A stretch of 64,000 nucleotides of DNA. Source: Allomuricauda sp. NBRC 101325 (GTDB lineage: Bacteria; Bacteroidota; Bacteroidia; Flavobacteriales; Flavobacteriaceae). Where the stretch lies: the NCBI RefSeq assembly GCF_030268205.1, contig NZ_BSQF01000004.1:248001-312000 (forward strand), read 5' to 3'. The notes below the pieces were generated by a model that was not told where the DNA came from, made no database searches, and saw nothing but the letters and a program-made list of their open reading frames with translations. The translations under genes and the position numbers were made by a program. Below are positions 1 to 8,987 of the stretch, in pieces. The first letter of the stretch is position 1; each line of letters opens with the position of its first letter.

Positions 1-829
1 CGGGCTCGTTCCAACGTTGGTAAAAGTCGTAAGCTTCCTGTTGTTGGATGATGTTGTAGCCCTCTAAATCAAAACGAGCAGAATAAGTAGGTTCCAAATT
101 CGGGTCTGGCGGAGTGGTTCTAAATCCTCCAAAATCGCTTGGAAAATGACCTTGAAAAACCATGAGAGGGTATTTAGCTTCGGGATGTTCCTCAAATCCT
201 TTTGGCAATAAAATATGAGCACCCAAATACATATCACGCCCATAAAATTCTGATAGTTTTTCAGATTTTAATTTGATGTGCTTGATCCATTCCGTATCTG
301 CTGGTTCTTCAATGGGAGGGATTTCTTGGTCCATGACCACCGAAATATTTTCAACCCCATGTTTACCTACGGATATTTTATAGGGTTTACTGTATAAATT
401 CCCCGGAGATCTGTTCCATTGTTGCCCCTCGCCATTGTCCATGGGCAATTTTACCGTGTGCCCAGTACTTAAATTAAAAGTTTCGTACACATGCAGTAGG
501 GCTTGCACATTGTATTCTCCAGGCGGAACCTCTGAAAGACTAGGGAAGGGATAGCCAAAAACAGTTTCATCAAAAGTTATGGGGGTTCCTGGGGCCATTG
601 CATCCACATTCATCCCAAAAATAAGTTGGGTGCTTAATCCGTCATTGATTTGAAATCGGGGTTCTTTGCTATCATCGGTAGAAAGCATGAGCAGTAAACG
701 GCCATCAATATTTTCGGTACTAACCGATTCATCAAAACTTACATTGATGCTATAGGTTGCATTATTTTTTGTTTGACAGGAAATCAACAAAAAGAAACAA
801 TTGAGAAAAAGGAGAAGGTACTTGGTCAT
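1..829 (-). CDS. Lipoprotein with probable alpha/beta-hydrolase domain (3' end outside window)
   Basis: This reading frame starts at an ATG at 829 and stays open to the window edge, giving 276 residues of an incomplete protein. The N-terminus is a lipoprotein signal with a LISC lipobox (Cys18), so the product should be anchored in an envelope membrane. A beta-rich N-terminal half is followed from about residue 200 by a stretch (LGAHILLPKGF, then YPLMVFQGHFP) that resembles the start of an esterase-type alpha/beta-hydrolase domain. The catalytic region would lie beyond the window, so enzymatic function is an inference. It runs in the same direction as the downstream-numbered CDF gene. Confidence 0.7.
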   Translation of the reverse strand, partial: MTKYLLLFLNCFFLLISCQTKNNATYSINVSFDESVSTENIDGRLLLMLSTDDSKEPRFQINDGLSTQLIFGMNVDAMAPGTPITFDETVFGYPFPSLSEVPPGEYNVQALLHVYETFNLSTGHTVKLPMDNGEGQQWNRSPGNLYSKPYKISVGKHGVENISVVMDQEIPPIEEPADTEWIKHIKLKSEKLSEFYGRDMYLGAHILLPKGFEEHPEAKYPLMVFQGHFPSDFGGFRTTPPDPNLEPTYSARFDLEGYNIIQQQEAYDFYQRWNEP

Positions 830-890
830 TTGGTTAGGTTTTAGATGAAAAAGATACTTCATTTTACCCCATAAACCAAGTTGTAACCTA

Positions 891-1772
891 TTAATTGTAA
901 GTGTATTCGTTGGGCTCGATGTGAATAAGTACGTGTCCCAAGTTTGGGATTTCGTTGCGTAGGTAATCTTTTAGTTCATGTGCAATCCAGTGGCCTTTTT
1001 CCACCGAAATATTTCCATCCACAATGGCATGAAGGTCTACATGGAATTGCATGCCCGATTTACGGATAAAACATTTTTCGGTGCCCAAAACACCTTCAAC
1101 TTCCAACGCTTTTATTCGGATTTCGTCAATAAGGTCATCGTATTGGTGCTCGTCCATAATTTCGCCCAGTGCAGGACGAAAAATCAAAAAACTGTTGTAA
1201 AGGATAAAAGCAGAAGCAAATAGGGCGGCCCAATCATCTGCAGTTTCGTATCCATCACCAAAAATCAAGGCGATAGAAATTCCGATAAATGCCATTATTG
1301 ATGTTATCGCATCGCTCCTGTGGTGCCAAGCATCAGCCTTAAGGCTAGTACTGTTGGTCTGCTTACTTTTTCTGATGACGATTTGAAATGAGATCTCTTT
1401 CCAAAGGATAATTCCGCCCAAAATATAAAGGGTCCAAGATTCGGGAACTTTATGGGGTGTTTGAATGTGTTGAATGCTTTCGTAAGCAATTATGGTGGCC
1501 GAAGTGACCAAGAAAGCCACAACGATAAAAGTGATCAAGGGCTCTATTTTGCCATGTCCGTATGGATGGTTGTCATCTGGCGGTTTTTCGGCATATTTAA
1601 AACCCAAAAGCACCAAAAAAGAGGAAAATATATCGGTGGTTGATTCAATGGCGTCGGCAATCAAAGCGTAGGAATTGCCAAAAATTCCCGCCAAACCTTT
1701 TATCAAAGCCAGTGCAATGTTGCCCAAAAGGCTAAAGTAAGTGGTTTTTATGGCGGTTTTTTCGTTGCTCAT
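891..1772 (-). CDS. Cation diffusion facilitator family transporter
   Basis: The 293-residue protein has the CDF layout: about six membrane segments followed by a cytoplasmic C-terminal metal-binding domain (from about residue 205). These transporters exchange divalent cations such as Zn, Fe or Mn for protons across the inner membrane. The family signature HPYGHGKIEP lies at about 68-77. The transmembrane metal site is visible as E43xxxD47 and H149xxxD153. Glu at the first position, where His or Asp is common, may affect metal choice. The C-terminal domain carries several His residues (for example near HVDLHAIVDG and HVLIHIEP). Substrate cannot be assigned from sequence alone. Confidence 0.9.
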   Translation of the reverse strand: MSNEKTAIKTTYFSLLGNIALALIKGLAGIFGNSYALIADAIESTTDIFSSFLVLLGFKYAEKPPDDNHPYGHGKIEPLITFIVVAFLVTSATIIAYESIQHIQTPHKVPESWTLYILGGIILWKEISFQIVIRKSKQTNSTSLKADAWHHRSDAITSIMAFIGISIALIFGDGYETADDWAALFASAFILYNSFLIFRPALGEIMDEHQYDDLIDEIRIKALEVEGVLGTEKCFIRKSGMQFHVDLHAIVDGNISVEKGHWIAHELKDYLRNEIPNLGHVLIHIEPNEYTYN

Positions 1773-1823
1773 TGCTGCCTTAAAGGTTTTACGAAGGTCG
1801 TGATTACAAATGAAACCATGGAC

Positions 1824-1865
1824 AAAAAAATCCCCGGTAATTAAAGGCTGTAACTACCGGGGATT
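1824..1865 (-). terminator. Rho-independent terminator of ppdK
   Basis: An 11-bp perfect stem (1829-1839 paired with 1855-1865) is followed, reading leftward, by a run of T residues. It lies 29 bp past the stop codon of the pyruvate phosphate dikinase gene and separates it from the CDF gene. Confidence 0.85.
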
Positions 1866-1893
1866 GAAAAAAACAAAACAATTACGTTAGCAA

Positions 1894-4620
1894 TTAACTT
1901 TCAGCTACCACGGCTTGGGCAGCGGCCACTCTTGCAATAGGCACTCGATATGGGGAGCAGCTTACATAGTCCATACCTGTTTTGTGGCAGAATCCTACGG
2001 AACTTGGCTCTCCACCATGTTCTCCACAGATTCCCACTTTAAGTCCAGGTTTGGTGGCACGTCCACTTTCGGTACCCAATTTTACCAATTGGCCAACTCC
2101 TTCTTGGTCCAATACTTCGAATGGGTCCGCTTTTAGGATACCTTTTTCGATATAGATCGGTAAAAACTTACCGGAGTCGTCCCTAGAGTAACCAAAGGTC
2201 ATTTGGGTAAGGTCGTTGGTACCGAAACTAAAGAAGTCCGCGATTTTGGCAATCTCCCCGGCAACCAATGTTGCTCTTGGAGTTTCGATCATGGTACCTA
2301 CGGAATACTCCACCGAATCATTGCGTTTTTTGAACAATTGTTCGGCAGTAGTGTCGATGATTTCCTTTTGTTGTATGAATTCCTCAACAGTTCCCACCAA
2401 GGGCACCATAATCTCTGGTTTGGTAATGATACCTTCTTTTTTCAAGTTCAATGCAGCTTCCAAAATGGCTTGGGTCTGCATTTCGGTGATTTCAGGATAG
2501 GTATTTCCCAAACGACAACCACGGTGGCCCAACATTGGGTTGAACTCTTCCAATTCGGCTACTTTGTTTTTCACAGAGGCTAGCGAAATGTGCAGATCAT
2601 CTGCCAATTCTTTTTGAGTGGCCAATTGATGAGGTACGAACTCATGTAATGGTGGATCCAATAATCTCACGGTTACAGGAAGCCCGTTCATGGCACGGAA
2701 GATGCCTTCAAAGTCGCCACGTTGCATGGGCAATAACTCTTTTAGAGCTTGTTTACGTCCTTTAATGGTGTCTGCCAGAATCATTTCCCGCATGGCTTTT
2801 ATACGGTCCACTTCAAAGAACATATGCTCGGTACGGGTAAGACCGATACCTTTTGCACCAAAACTTCTTGCGATTTCAGCATCTTTTGGGGTGTCGGCAT
2901 TGGTACGAACATCCAATCGGGCATAAGTGTCGGCCAAGTTCATCAATTCGGCAAATTCTCCACTCAATTCAGGTTCTTTGGTGGCTACTTTTCCTTCCAA
3001 AATATTACCGGTTGAACCGTTGATGGAAATCCAATCGCCTTCATGGTATTCGTGTCCGTCAACTTTTAGGGTTCTTTCCTTATAGTTGATTTTTAATGCT
3101 CCTGCACCGGACACACAGCATTTACCGATACCTCTGGCAACTACTGCAGCGTGGGAAGTCATACCCCCTCTAGCGGTAACGATACCTTTGGCAATGTTCA
3201 TCCCTTCCACATCTTCTGGAGAGGTTTCGATACGCACCAAGATGCTGTTTTTGTATTTTATGGCCTCATCGGCAAAGAACACAATCTGACCTGTTGCGGC
3301 ACCTGGCGAAGCAGGCAATCCTTGTGCGATCACTTCGGCTTCTTTCAACGCTTTTGGATCAAAGATGGGGTGCAATAGTTCATCCAGTTTGTTGGGCTCT
3401 ATGCGCATTAGGGCCAATTTCTCATCTATAGATCCTTCTTTGAGCAAATCCATGGCAATTTTTACCATGGCTGCACCGGTACGTTTTCCGTTACGGGTCT
3501 GTAGGATCCATAGTTTACCTTGTTGAATTGTAAACTCCATATCTTGCATATCGTGATAATGGGTTTCCAATTTGTTTTGGTATTCAAACAGTTCCTTGTA
3601 GATATCGGGCATCAACTCCTCCAAGGATGGATAGTTTTCTTTACGATCTTCTTCGGTTATTTGGGCCAATTCTGCCCAGCGTTGAGATCCCAATAAGGTA
3701 ATTTGTTGAGGGGTACGAACACCTGCCACAACATCTTCACCTTGGGCATTGATCAAATATTCGCCATTGAACTTGTTCTCTCCTGTACCGGCATCACGGG
3801 TAAAGCAAACCCCGGTTCCGGAATCTTCTCCCATATTACCAAACACCATGGCTTGAACGTTTACTGCGGTTCCCCAATCTTCTGGGTAGCCGTGCATTTT
3901 TCTGTAGTAAATGGCACGATCACCGTTCCAGCTATCAAAAACAGCCATTATGGCGCCCCAAAGTTGGTCCCATGGGTTGTTGGGGAAGGGTTGACCTGTT
4001 CTTTTTTGAACGATATCCTTAAAGTCGTACACCAAATCTTGAAGATCCTGAACGGTAAATTGGGTATCGTGCTCAATTCTTCGTTTGTCCTTCAAATGAT
4101 CGATGATTTCTTCAAAAGGATCCAAATCGTCCTTGGATTCTGGTTTAAGACCCATGACCACACTACTGTACATTTGGATAAAACGACGGTAAGAGTCCCA
4201 AGCAAAACGTTCGTTGCCTGTCATTTTAATGACCCCTTTAACCGATTCATCGTTCAATCCCAAATTCAATACCGTGTCCATCATCCCGGGCATGGATACC
4301 CTTGCACCTGAACGTACGGAAATAAGGAGCGGGTTTTCGTCATCTCCAAAAATGGCGCCCATAGTTTTTTCAATGCGGTTGATCGCTTCGCGAACTTCGG
4401 GTTCAATTTTTTTGATGACCACATCCTTACCTTCATTATTGTATTGGGTGCAAACTTCTGTGGTTATGGTAAATCCTGGTGGTACTGGAATTCCAATTCG
4501 GCTCATCTCGGCCAAGTTGGCGCCCTTACCTCCAAGTAAGTTTTTCATTTCGCGACTTCCATCGGCTTTTTTGTTACCGAAGGAATACACGCTTAACTGA
4601 TTTTCTGTGAGTGTTTCCAT
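1894..4620 (-). CDS. ppdK: Pyruvate, phosphate dikinase
   Basis: PPDK interconverts pyruvate, ATP and phosphate with PEP, AMP and pyrophosphate in the cytoplasm. In bacteria it serves gluconeogenesis or PPi-dependent glycolysis. The 908-residue protein shows the full domain order: an N-terminal ATP-grasp domain (KNLLGGKGANLAEM near 27-40), the central swivelling phosphohistidine domain (GGMTSHAAVVARGIGK, His490) and the C-terminal PEP/pyruvate TIM barrel (GTNDLTQMTFGYSRDD, then GICGEHGG with Cys865 as the likely acid/base). The length is typical of the family. The gene is monocistronic, with its own terminator, and diverges from the YceI cluster. Confidence 0.97.
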   Translation of the reverse strand: METLTENQLSVYSFGNKKADGSREMKNLLGGKGANLAEMSRIGIPVPPGFTITTEVCTQYNNEGKDVVIKKIEPEVREAINRIEKTMGAIFGDDENPLLISVRSGARVSMPGMMDTVLNLGLNDESVKGVIKMTGNERFAWDSYRRFIQMYSSVVMGLKPESKDDLDPFEEIIDHLKDKRRIEHDTQFTVQDLQDLVYDFKDIVQKRTGQPFPNNPWDQLWGAIMAVFDSWNGDRAIYYRKMHGYPEDWGTAVNVQAMVFGNMGEDSGTGVCFTRDAGTGENKFNGEYLINAQGEDVVAGVRTPQQITLLGSQRWAELAQITEEDRKENYPSLEELMPDIYKELFEYQNKLETHYHDMQDMEFTIQQGKLWILQTRNGKRTGAAMVKIAMDLLKEGSIDEKLALMRIEPNKLDELLHPIFDPKALKEAEVIAQGLPASPGAATGQIVFFADEAIKYKNSILVRIETSPEDVEGMNIAKGIVTARGGMTSHAAVVARGIGKCCVSGAGALKINYKERTLKVDGHEYHEGDWISINGSTGNILEGKVATKEPELSGEFAELMNLADTYARLDVRTNADTPKDAEIARSFGAKGIGLTRTEHMFFEVDRIKAMREMILADTIKGRKQALKELLPMQRGDFEGIFRAMNGLPVTVRLLDPPLHEFVPHQLATQKELADDLHISLASVKNKVAELEEFNPMLGHRGCRLGNTYPEITEMQTQAILEAALNLKKEGIITKPEIMVPLVGTVEEFIQQKEIIDTTAEQLFKKRNDSVEYSVGTMIETPRATLVAGEIAKIADFFSFGTNDLTQMTFGYSRDDSGKFLPIYIEKGILKADPFEVLDQEGVGQLVKLGTESGRATKPGLKVGICGEHGGEPSSVGFCHKTGMDYVSCSPYRVPIARVAAAQAVVAES

Positions 4621-4964
4621 CTTTATATTGATTAAAGAAATTGACTTGTGCTAAAATTGTTATGTAAAATTAGTGGGTATGCCTAGCCCAAAACATGATA
4701 AAAGTCAGGTTGAAGTCTCAGGTTCAACGTGTTGTCCGGTCTAGGGATGAATTTGTAAAAAAGATGATTTCAGGGATTGAAAGAAAGACTTGTTTTTTTT
4801 GCAAAATTCTTGACCAGGAATATGACAAATCATAAAATTCAAACAAAAAATATTTTTTTATACTTTTAAGTAGTTAAAAATCAAATACATATAATAATCA
4901 TGACAATTATCATCTTTTGCTAAAATTCGCTGAAAGAACTTTGACCTATCAAAATTTTAGAATT
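4621..4964. other. Divergent intergenic region between ppdK and YceI gene
   Basis: This 344-bp AT-rich gap must hold the promoters of two divergent genes. I found no coding sequence or clear terminator in it. A TATACTTTT run near 4858 partly resembles the Bacteroidota -7 element but is not an exact TAnnTTTG match. Confidence 0.5.
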
Positions 4965-5567
4965 ATGCACAATCACACACAACCTCGACCAATGTTCATT
5001 TGGAGAACGATATTCTGGATGACATTTCTATTAATACCTTTTGCACTTTCTTCACAAACATTCAAGTTAAGTGGTAATGAAGGAGAAGTTATGGTAACAG
5101 GAACTTCAACATTGCACGATTGGGAAGAAATTGCCGAGCAACGATCTGGGTCCATGGCCTTGGATGTTGCCGGGGAGCTTCCAAAAGTAACTTCCTTGAA
5201 ATTTGTAGTAGAGGCCGAAAGCCTAAAAAGTGGTAAAGGAGGGATGGACAAGAATACCTATAATGCCTTGAACACCGATAAACACAAACAAATTGTTTAT
5301 CAAATGACATCCATAAAAAGTATCACGCCGGTTACTTCCCCGGAAAATACCTATAAGGTGGTCGCCACAGGAAATTTGACCATTGCTGGCCATACCAACA
5401 AGATAGACCTTCCTTTTAACTTAACGGTAAACGGAAACAAAGTAAGCTTGGAAGGAAAATATGGTATGAAACTTACAGCCTTTGGCATAGAACCTCCCAA
5501 AGCATTGATGGGCACCATCAAAACCGGTGATGACATTGAGATTCACTACACAACCATTTGGAAATAA
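4965..5567 (+). CDS. YceI family periplasmic protein
   Basis: YceI proteins form a lipocalin-like beta barrel that binds isoprenoid-type lipids in the periplasm. The motifs seen fit the family: TGTSTLHDWEE near the mature N-terminus, NTDKHKQIVYQM, an AGHTNKIDLPF strand and a final KTGDDIEIHYTT. A signal peptide (MFIWRTIFWMTFLLIPFALSSQ) precedes the domain. The frame extends upstream to a TTG at 4917, but the ATG at 4965 or the one at 4992 (immediately at the signal peptide) is more believable. It is followed 40 bp later by a porin-like gene and then by a second YceI-like gene, suggesting one envelope operon. Confidence 0.85.
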   Translation: MHNHTQPRPMFIWRTIFWMTFLLIPFALSSQTFKLSGNEGEVMVTGTSTLHDWEEIAEQRSGSMALDVAGELPKVTSLKFVVEAESLKSGKGGMDKNTYNALNTDKHKQIVYQMTSIKSITPVTSPENTYKVVATGNLTIAGHTNKIDLPFNLTVNGNKVSLEGKYGMKLTAFGIEPPKALMGTIKTGDDIEIHYTTIWK

Positions 5568-5607
5568 AAACAATCAATAAATAAAACTCAACTAAAATTC
5601 AATAACA

Positions 5608-6870
5608 ATGAGAAATACTGTGAAATACGGAGTAATGGCCCTTGTTTTCTTTGCTGGCCTTATGGGATATTCCCAAACCCGTAAACTGGATAATTATCGC
5701 GAACCTGATAAAAATGGTGTAAACGTTTTTGAAGCGCCAAAAGATACCGTTTCAACTTTTGACGGTGTAAAAGTAAGAGTAGGTGGTTCCTCTACCTTGC
5801 AATTCCAAGCTTTGGATCATGAAAACTCCGGTGCTGTAGAATTGATCGAGATCGGTGATAACTTTAACTTGGCAACTGCCAACTTGGATTTGGATGTTGC
5901 ATTGGCCAAAGGTGTTCGTATGCACTTAAGAACTTATCTATCTTCTAGACACCACCCAGAACCTTATGTAAAAGGTGGTTATTTTCAAGTGGACAACTTG
6001 GATTTTATCAGCCCTGGGTTCTTGGAAGAAGCCATGAAGTATTTGACCATTAAAGTAGGTCACATGGAAAACAACTATGGCGATGCCCACTTTAGAAGAA
6101 CAGACAATGCGCAAGCCATGCACAACCCATTTGTTGGTAACTTGATCATGGATGCGTTCACTACAGAAGTTGGTGGAGAGGTGTACTTCAGAAAAAATGG
6201 TTTCATTGCCATGTTCGGTCTTTCCAATGGTAAATTGAACCAAGCGGTTACAGCCCCTGGAACTACAGGCGCCTCTATCTTGGCAAAAGTAGGTTATGAT
6301 GGTCAAGTAAGCGATGATCTTAGACTTAGACTTACTGGATCTATGTACAGCACCAGCAAATCTGCAAGAACTTATTTGTATGCTGCCGACCGTTCTGGAT
6401 CTAGATATTACTTGGTTTTGGAACCAGCAGATGCATCTACTTCAGGGAATTTCCGTTCCGGTAGATATAACCCTGGATTCAACAATGAGCTAACTGCCTT
6501 TATGTTCAACCCTTTTGTTAAATATAAAGGATTGGAGTTCTTTGGTACTGTTGAATTGGCTTCTGGTAAAACCGATGCAGAAACTGATACAAGAAACGCA
6601 ACACAATTAGCTGGTGAGTTGATTTACAGATTTGGAGGTAATGAAAACTTTTATTTGGGAACTCGTTACAACACTGTAAAATCTGATGATCCATCCGGTT
6701 CTGAAGTTACTATTGACAGATTCCAATTGGGAGGTGGTGTATTCTTGACCAAAAACATTTTGACCAAAATAGAATACGTGAATCAAACCCATGATGGATA
6801 TGATACCACAAGTATCTTCAACGAAGGTAAATTTAATGGGGTTTTATTGGAAGCCATCATTAGCTTCTAA
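5608..6870 (+). CDS. Outer-membrane beta-barrel porin-like protein
   Basis: The 420-residue protein begins with a cleavable signal peptide (MRNTVKYGVMALVFFAGLMGYSQ) and consists of alternating short beta strands and turns. It ends in aromatic Phe (AIISF), the usual signal for outer-membrane barrel insertion. Segments such as RVGGSSTLQFQALDH, LDVALAKGVRMHLRTYLS and YKGLEFFGTVELASGKT look like barrel strands. The overall pattern resembles Bacteroidota phosphate-selective-porin-like proteins, though I cannot name a substrate. A strong terminator follows directly. Position between two YceI-like genes suggests a joint envelope role. Confidence 0.7.
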   Translation: MRNTVKYGVMALVFFAGLMGYSQTRKLDNYREPDKNGVNVFEAPKDTVSTFDGVKVRVGGSSTLQFQALDHENSGAVELIEIGDNFNLATANLDLDVALAKGVRMHLRTYLSSRHHPEPYVKGGYFQVDNLDFISPGFLEEAMKYLTIKVGHMENNYGDAHFRRTDNAQAMHNPFVGNLIMDAFTTEVGGEVYFRKNGFIAMFGLSNGKLNQAVTAPGTTGASILAKVGYDGQVSDDLRLRLTGSMYSTSKSARTYLYAADRSGSRYYLVLEPADASTSGNFRSGRYNPGFNNELTAFMFNPFVKYKGLEFFGTVELASGKTDAETDTRNATQLAGELIYRFGGNENFYLGTRYNTVKSDDPSGSEVTIDRFQLGGGVFLTKNILTKIEYVNQTHDGYDTTSIFNEGKFNGVLLEAIISF

Positions 6871-6894
6871 CTAACACAATAGGGTTAAATAACG

Positions 6895-6922
6895 AAACCT
6901 AGGGCCAAAAGCCCTAGGTTTT
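6895..6922 (+). terminator. Rho-independent terminator after porin gene
   Basis: An 11-bp perfect inverted repeat (6895-6905 and 6911-6921) with a 5-base loop is followed by a short T run. It starts 25 bp after the porin stop codon and lies before the second YceI-like gene, so that gene may be partly uncoupled from the porin transcript. Confidence 0.8.
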
Positions 6923-6950
6923 AAAACGTAAAAAAGTTATCTTTAGATTC

Positions 6951-7553
6951 ATGCTGACCTCATATCCACATATCACAAAATTAATAGGCGTCATCGGTAT
7001 ATTTATGTTGATGTCCTATGGTGTTTCCGATCCTGAAAGACGCACCAAGGTTAGGGTAGCGGGAGATAGCGAAGTGGTGATTTCGGGTACTACTAATGTA
7101 AACCAGTTTACCTGTAAGTACAATCTTGAGGAGATGGAATTGCCCATTCGATTGGTGTACGATGACAAAAAAGAGCATATTCTTTTCAATAATGCCAGTT
7201 TGCGATTGGCCAACGATTGTTTCGATTGCGGTGGCAGGGCCATCAACAAAGATTTTAAGGAACTGTTACAAACTGAGGCTTATCCTCAGGTAGAAATGAA
7301 ACTATTGTACGTTGATCCTCCTCAAAAGGAAACTTCCGAAGTGGGAGTGGGAATGGAAATAAAGATTGCTGGGGTTGCCCGCAGGTACAATGCCACTTTA
7401 AACTGTAATGTGGACAACAAAATAACCGTGAACGGTATTTTGGAGCTAAAACTCAGTGATTTTAATCTTCAAGCTCCCAAAAAAATGTTGGGTATGATCA
7501 AAGTAGATGATGAAATCGTTGTTAGTTTGGCGATTAAAATGAACGAGGTCTAA
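6951..7553 (+). CDS. YceI-like domain protein, exported
   Basis: The 200-residue protein has an N-terminal hydrophobic signal and a single beta-rich domain resembling YceI: SGTTNVNQFTCKY near the start, a central block with four Cys residues in total (including NDCFDCGG) and the closing MIKVDDEIVVSLAIKM that matches the end of the first YceI protein. The paired CxxC-like cysteines (about residues 89-92) are not typical of YceI and might form a disulfide. It is probably periplasmic. Together with the 4965 gene it brackets the porin gene. Confidence 0.7.
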   Translation: MLTSYPHITKLIGVIGIFMLMSYGVSDPERRTKVRVAGDSEVVISGTTNVNQFTCKYNLEEMELPIRLVYDDKKEHILFNNASLRLANDCFDCGGRAINKDFKELLQTEAYPQVEMKLLYVDPPQKETSEVGVGMEIKIAGVARRYNATLNCNVDNKITVNGILELKLSDFNLQAPKKMLGMIKVDDEIVVSLAIKMNEV

Positions 7554-7579
7554 TTTTAAAGATTAATCTTTATTATATA

Positions 7580-7614
7580 AATCCGTTGTGATCTGAACAT
7601 CCAACGGATTTTTT
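7580..7614 (+). terminator. Rho-independent terminator
   Basis: A 9-bp perfect stem (7580-7588 with 7602-7610) and a T-rich tail end the YceI/porin/YceI cluster. Confidence 0.8.
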
Positions 7615-7703
7615 GTTTGATGGCCTTTATTGATCCAATTATTGACAATAAAGCAGTATCTTGTGAGGCACTTTAAAATAAAGATTAATTACAAACAAAC
7701 GCA

Positions 7704-8579
7704 ATGAAACAATATTCATTTAAAAATGTGAAAGCTATATTTTTTACCTTATTTATAGCTTTATTTTCCATCAACCTTAGTGCTCAAGATCATTTTGGAG
7801 GACTTGCCCTTTACACCGTTAGGGACGATATGGGAACGGATGCCAAAGCTACCTTGACTAAAGTCGCTGATGCCGGTTATGCTTATGTAGAGGCAGCAGG
7901 ATACGAAGACGGTAAGTTTTATGGGATGACACCAGCCGACTTTAAAGCGTATTTGGAAAGTCAAGGATTAAAACCAGTAAGTACGCACATGGGGATGGTA
8001 ACTTTGGAAAATGCAGATCAGTTGATCGCCGATACCAAGGCTGCGGGGTTTGAATATTTTACGATTCCAGTTCCACCTATGGGCATGTTTACTTTTGATC
8101 GTGAAACCAGATCTATGGGTATGAAAGGTACTATGGAAGAATTTGCCAATATTTTGACCACTATTGGGAAAAAATGTGAGGCCGCAGGTTTGCAACTGTT
8201 GTACCACAACCACGATTTTGAATACAAGAAAAATGAAGATGGTGTGGTTCCAATTGAATATTTATTGGATAACACCGATCCAAAATATGTGAATTTCCAA
8301 ATGGATTTGTATTGGGTGACCAGAGCTGGGGCCAGTCCTACAGCTTATTTTGAAAAATATCCGGGAAGGTTTAAACTATGGCATGTTAAGGATATGGATG
8401 AAGAAGGGAAATTCGCGCCAGTAGGAGAGGGAACCATTGATTTTAAATCCATTTTGGCCAAAAAAGATGCTTCTGGAATGGTAAAGTATTTTGTGGAGCA
8501 AGACATGACTTGGGACAAAAAACCTTTGGACGTGATTAAAATCAGTCACAAAGGCTTGGAAGAGATTGGTTTTAAATAA
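7704..8579 (+). CDS. Secreted sugar phosphate isomerase/epimerase-like (xylose isomerase-like TIM barrel)
   Basis: The 291-residue protein has a signal peptide (MKQYSFKNVKAIFFTLFIAL, then FSINLSAQ) and an AP-endonuclease-2/xylose-isomerase-like TIM barrel. Recognisable strands are LALYTVRDDM, YAYVEAAGY, KPVSTHMGM, YFTIPVPP, LQLLYHNHDFEY, VNFQMDLYWVTRAG and FKLWHVKDMD. The acidic and His residues at the barrel ends (E in VEAAGY, H in HNHDFE, D in QMDLYW, E in VEQDMTW) are those that bind a divalent metal in this superfamily. Many Bacteroidota export such proteins to the periplasm. Substrate is unknown. It ends about 100 bp before tRNA-Arg. Confidence 0.8.
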   Translation: MKQYSFKNVKAIFFTLFIALFSINLSAQDHFGGLALYTVRDDMGTDAKATLTKVADAGYAYVEAAGYEDGKFYGMTPADFKAYLESQGLKPVSTHMGMVTLENADQLIADTKAAGFEYFTIPVPPMGMFTFDRETRSMGMKGTMEEFANILTTIGKKCEAAGLQLLYHNHDFEYKKNEDGVVPIEYLLDNTDPKYVNFQMDLYWVTRAGASPTAYFEKYPGRFKLWHVKDMDEEGKFAPVGEGTIDFKSILAKKDASGMVKYFVEQDMTWDKKPLDVIKISHKGLEEIGFK

Positions 8580-8659
8580 AATAGGGATTTGAATTCGAGC
8601 AAGTTGCAAGAAAAGCGATAAGAATTCAAAAAAATATTTTTTACAATCACATACAATTG

Positions 8660-8667
8660 TATCTTTG
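8660..8667 (+). promoter_or_regulatory. -7 promoter element of tRNA-Arg
   Basis: TATCTTTG matches the Bacteroidota -7 consensus TAnnTTTG exactly and lies 16 bp before the mature tRNA 5' end. It overlaps a 12-bp palindrome (8651-8662). Confidence 0.6.
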
Positions 8668-8682
8668 CACCCGCAAAGTCGG

Positions 8683-8756
8683 GGTCGCGTAGCTCAGCTG
8701 GATAGAGCATCTGCCTTCTAAGCAGACGGTCGAAGGTTCGAATCCTTCCGCGATCA
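8683..8756 (+). tRNA. tRNA-Arg (anticodon TCT)
   Basis: A complete 74-nt cloverleaf can be drawn. The acceptor stem pairs 8683-8689 with 8749-8755 (one G-U), the discriminator is A8756, and the T arm carries TTCGAAT. The anticodon loop CTTCTAA gives TCT, reading AGA. CCA is not encoded. The 3' part of this gene is the attachment site of the downstream island, and insertion has left the tRNA intact. Confidence 0.95.
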
Positions 8757-8757
8757 C
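8734..8757. repeat. Left attachment repeat (attL) within tRNA-Arg 3' end
   Basis: These 24 bases include the T arm and the 3' acceptor strand of tRNA-Arg plus one base beyond it. They recur exactly at 38594-38617. Confidence 0.85.
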
Positions 8758-8863
8758 TTAGAGATTTCAAACAAAGACAAAGCCTTGCATATCTTATTGA
8801 TTTGCAAGGCTTTAATGTTTTCAGTCCCTTGTTTGATTTGGTTTGATTTTGTATGTTTTGGTT

Positions 8864-8908
8864 TGTAATTCGGTTAGTAAATTTTTTTCTTCAAAGTGTT
8901 AACCGAAT
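8864..8908. repeat. Candidate integrase arm-binding sites, left end
   Basis: A 9-bp motif (8868-8876) is repeated in inverted form at 8900-8908. The surrounding 15 bp (8864-8878) recur exactly at 38529-38543 near the other end of the island. The location just inside both ends fits arm-type binding sites of a tyrosine recombinase; the role is inferred. Confidence 0.5.
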
Positions 8909-8987
8909 AAGCATGTAATTAACTATATTACAATTACTTAGTATTTGACTTTCGTAGGTGATTTTCGTTCAATTTAATACAAAACCT

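Noticed and set aside
3703-4311. 202-codon frame antisense to pyruvate phosphate dikinase
   Set aside because: The opposite strand carries a complete, highly conserved enzyme in the same place. Long antisense frames are a by-product of its codon use.
8546-8770. 74-codon frame antisense to the tRNA-Arg region
   Set aside because: It lies across the tRNA gene and reads the tRNA backwards (a well-known spurious GRIRTFDRLLRRQMLYPAELRD-like product). It has no independent support.
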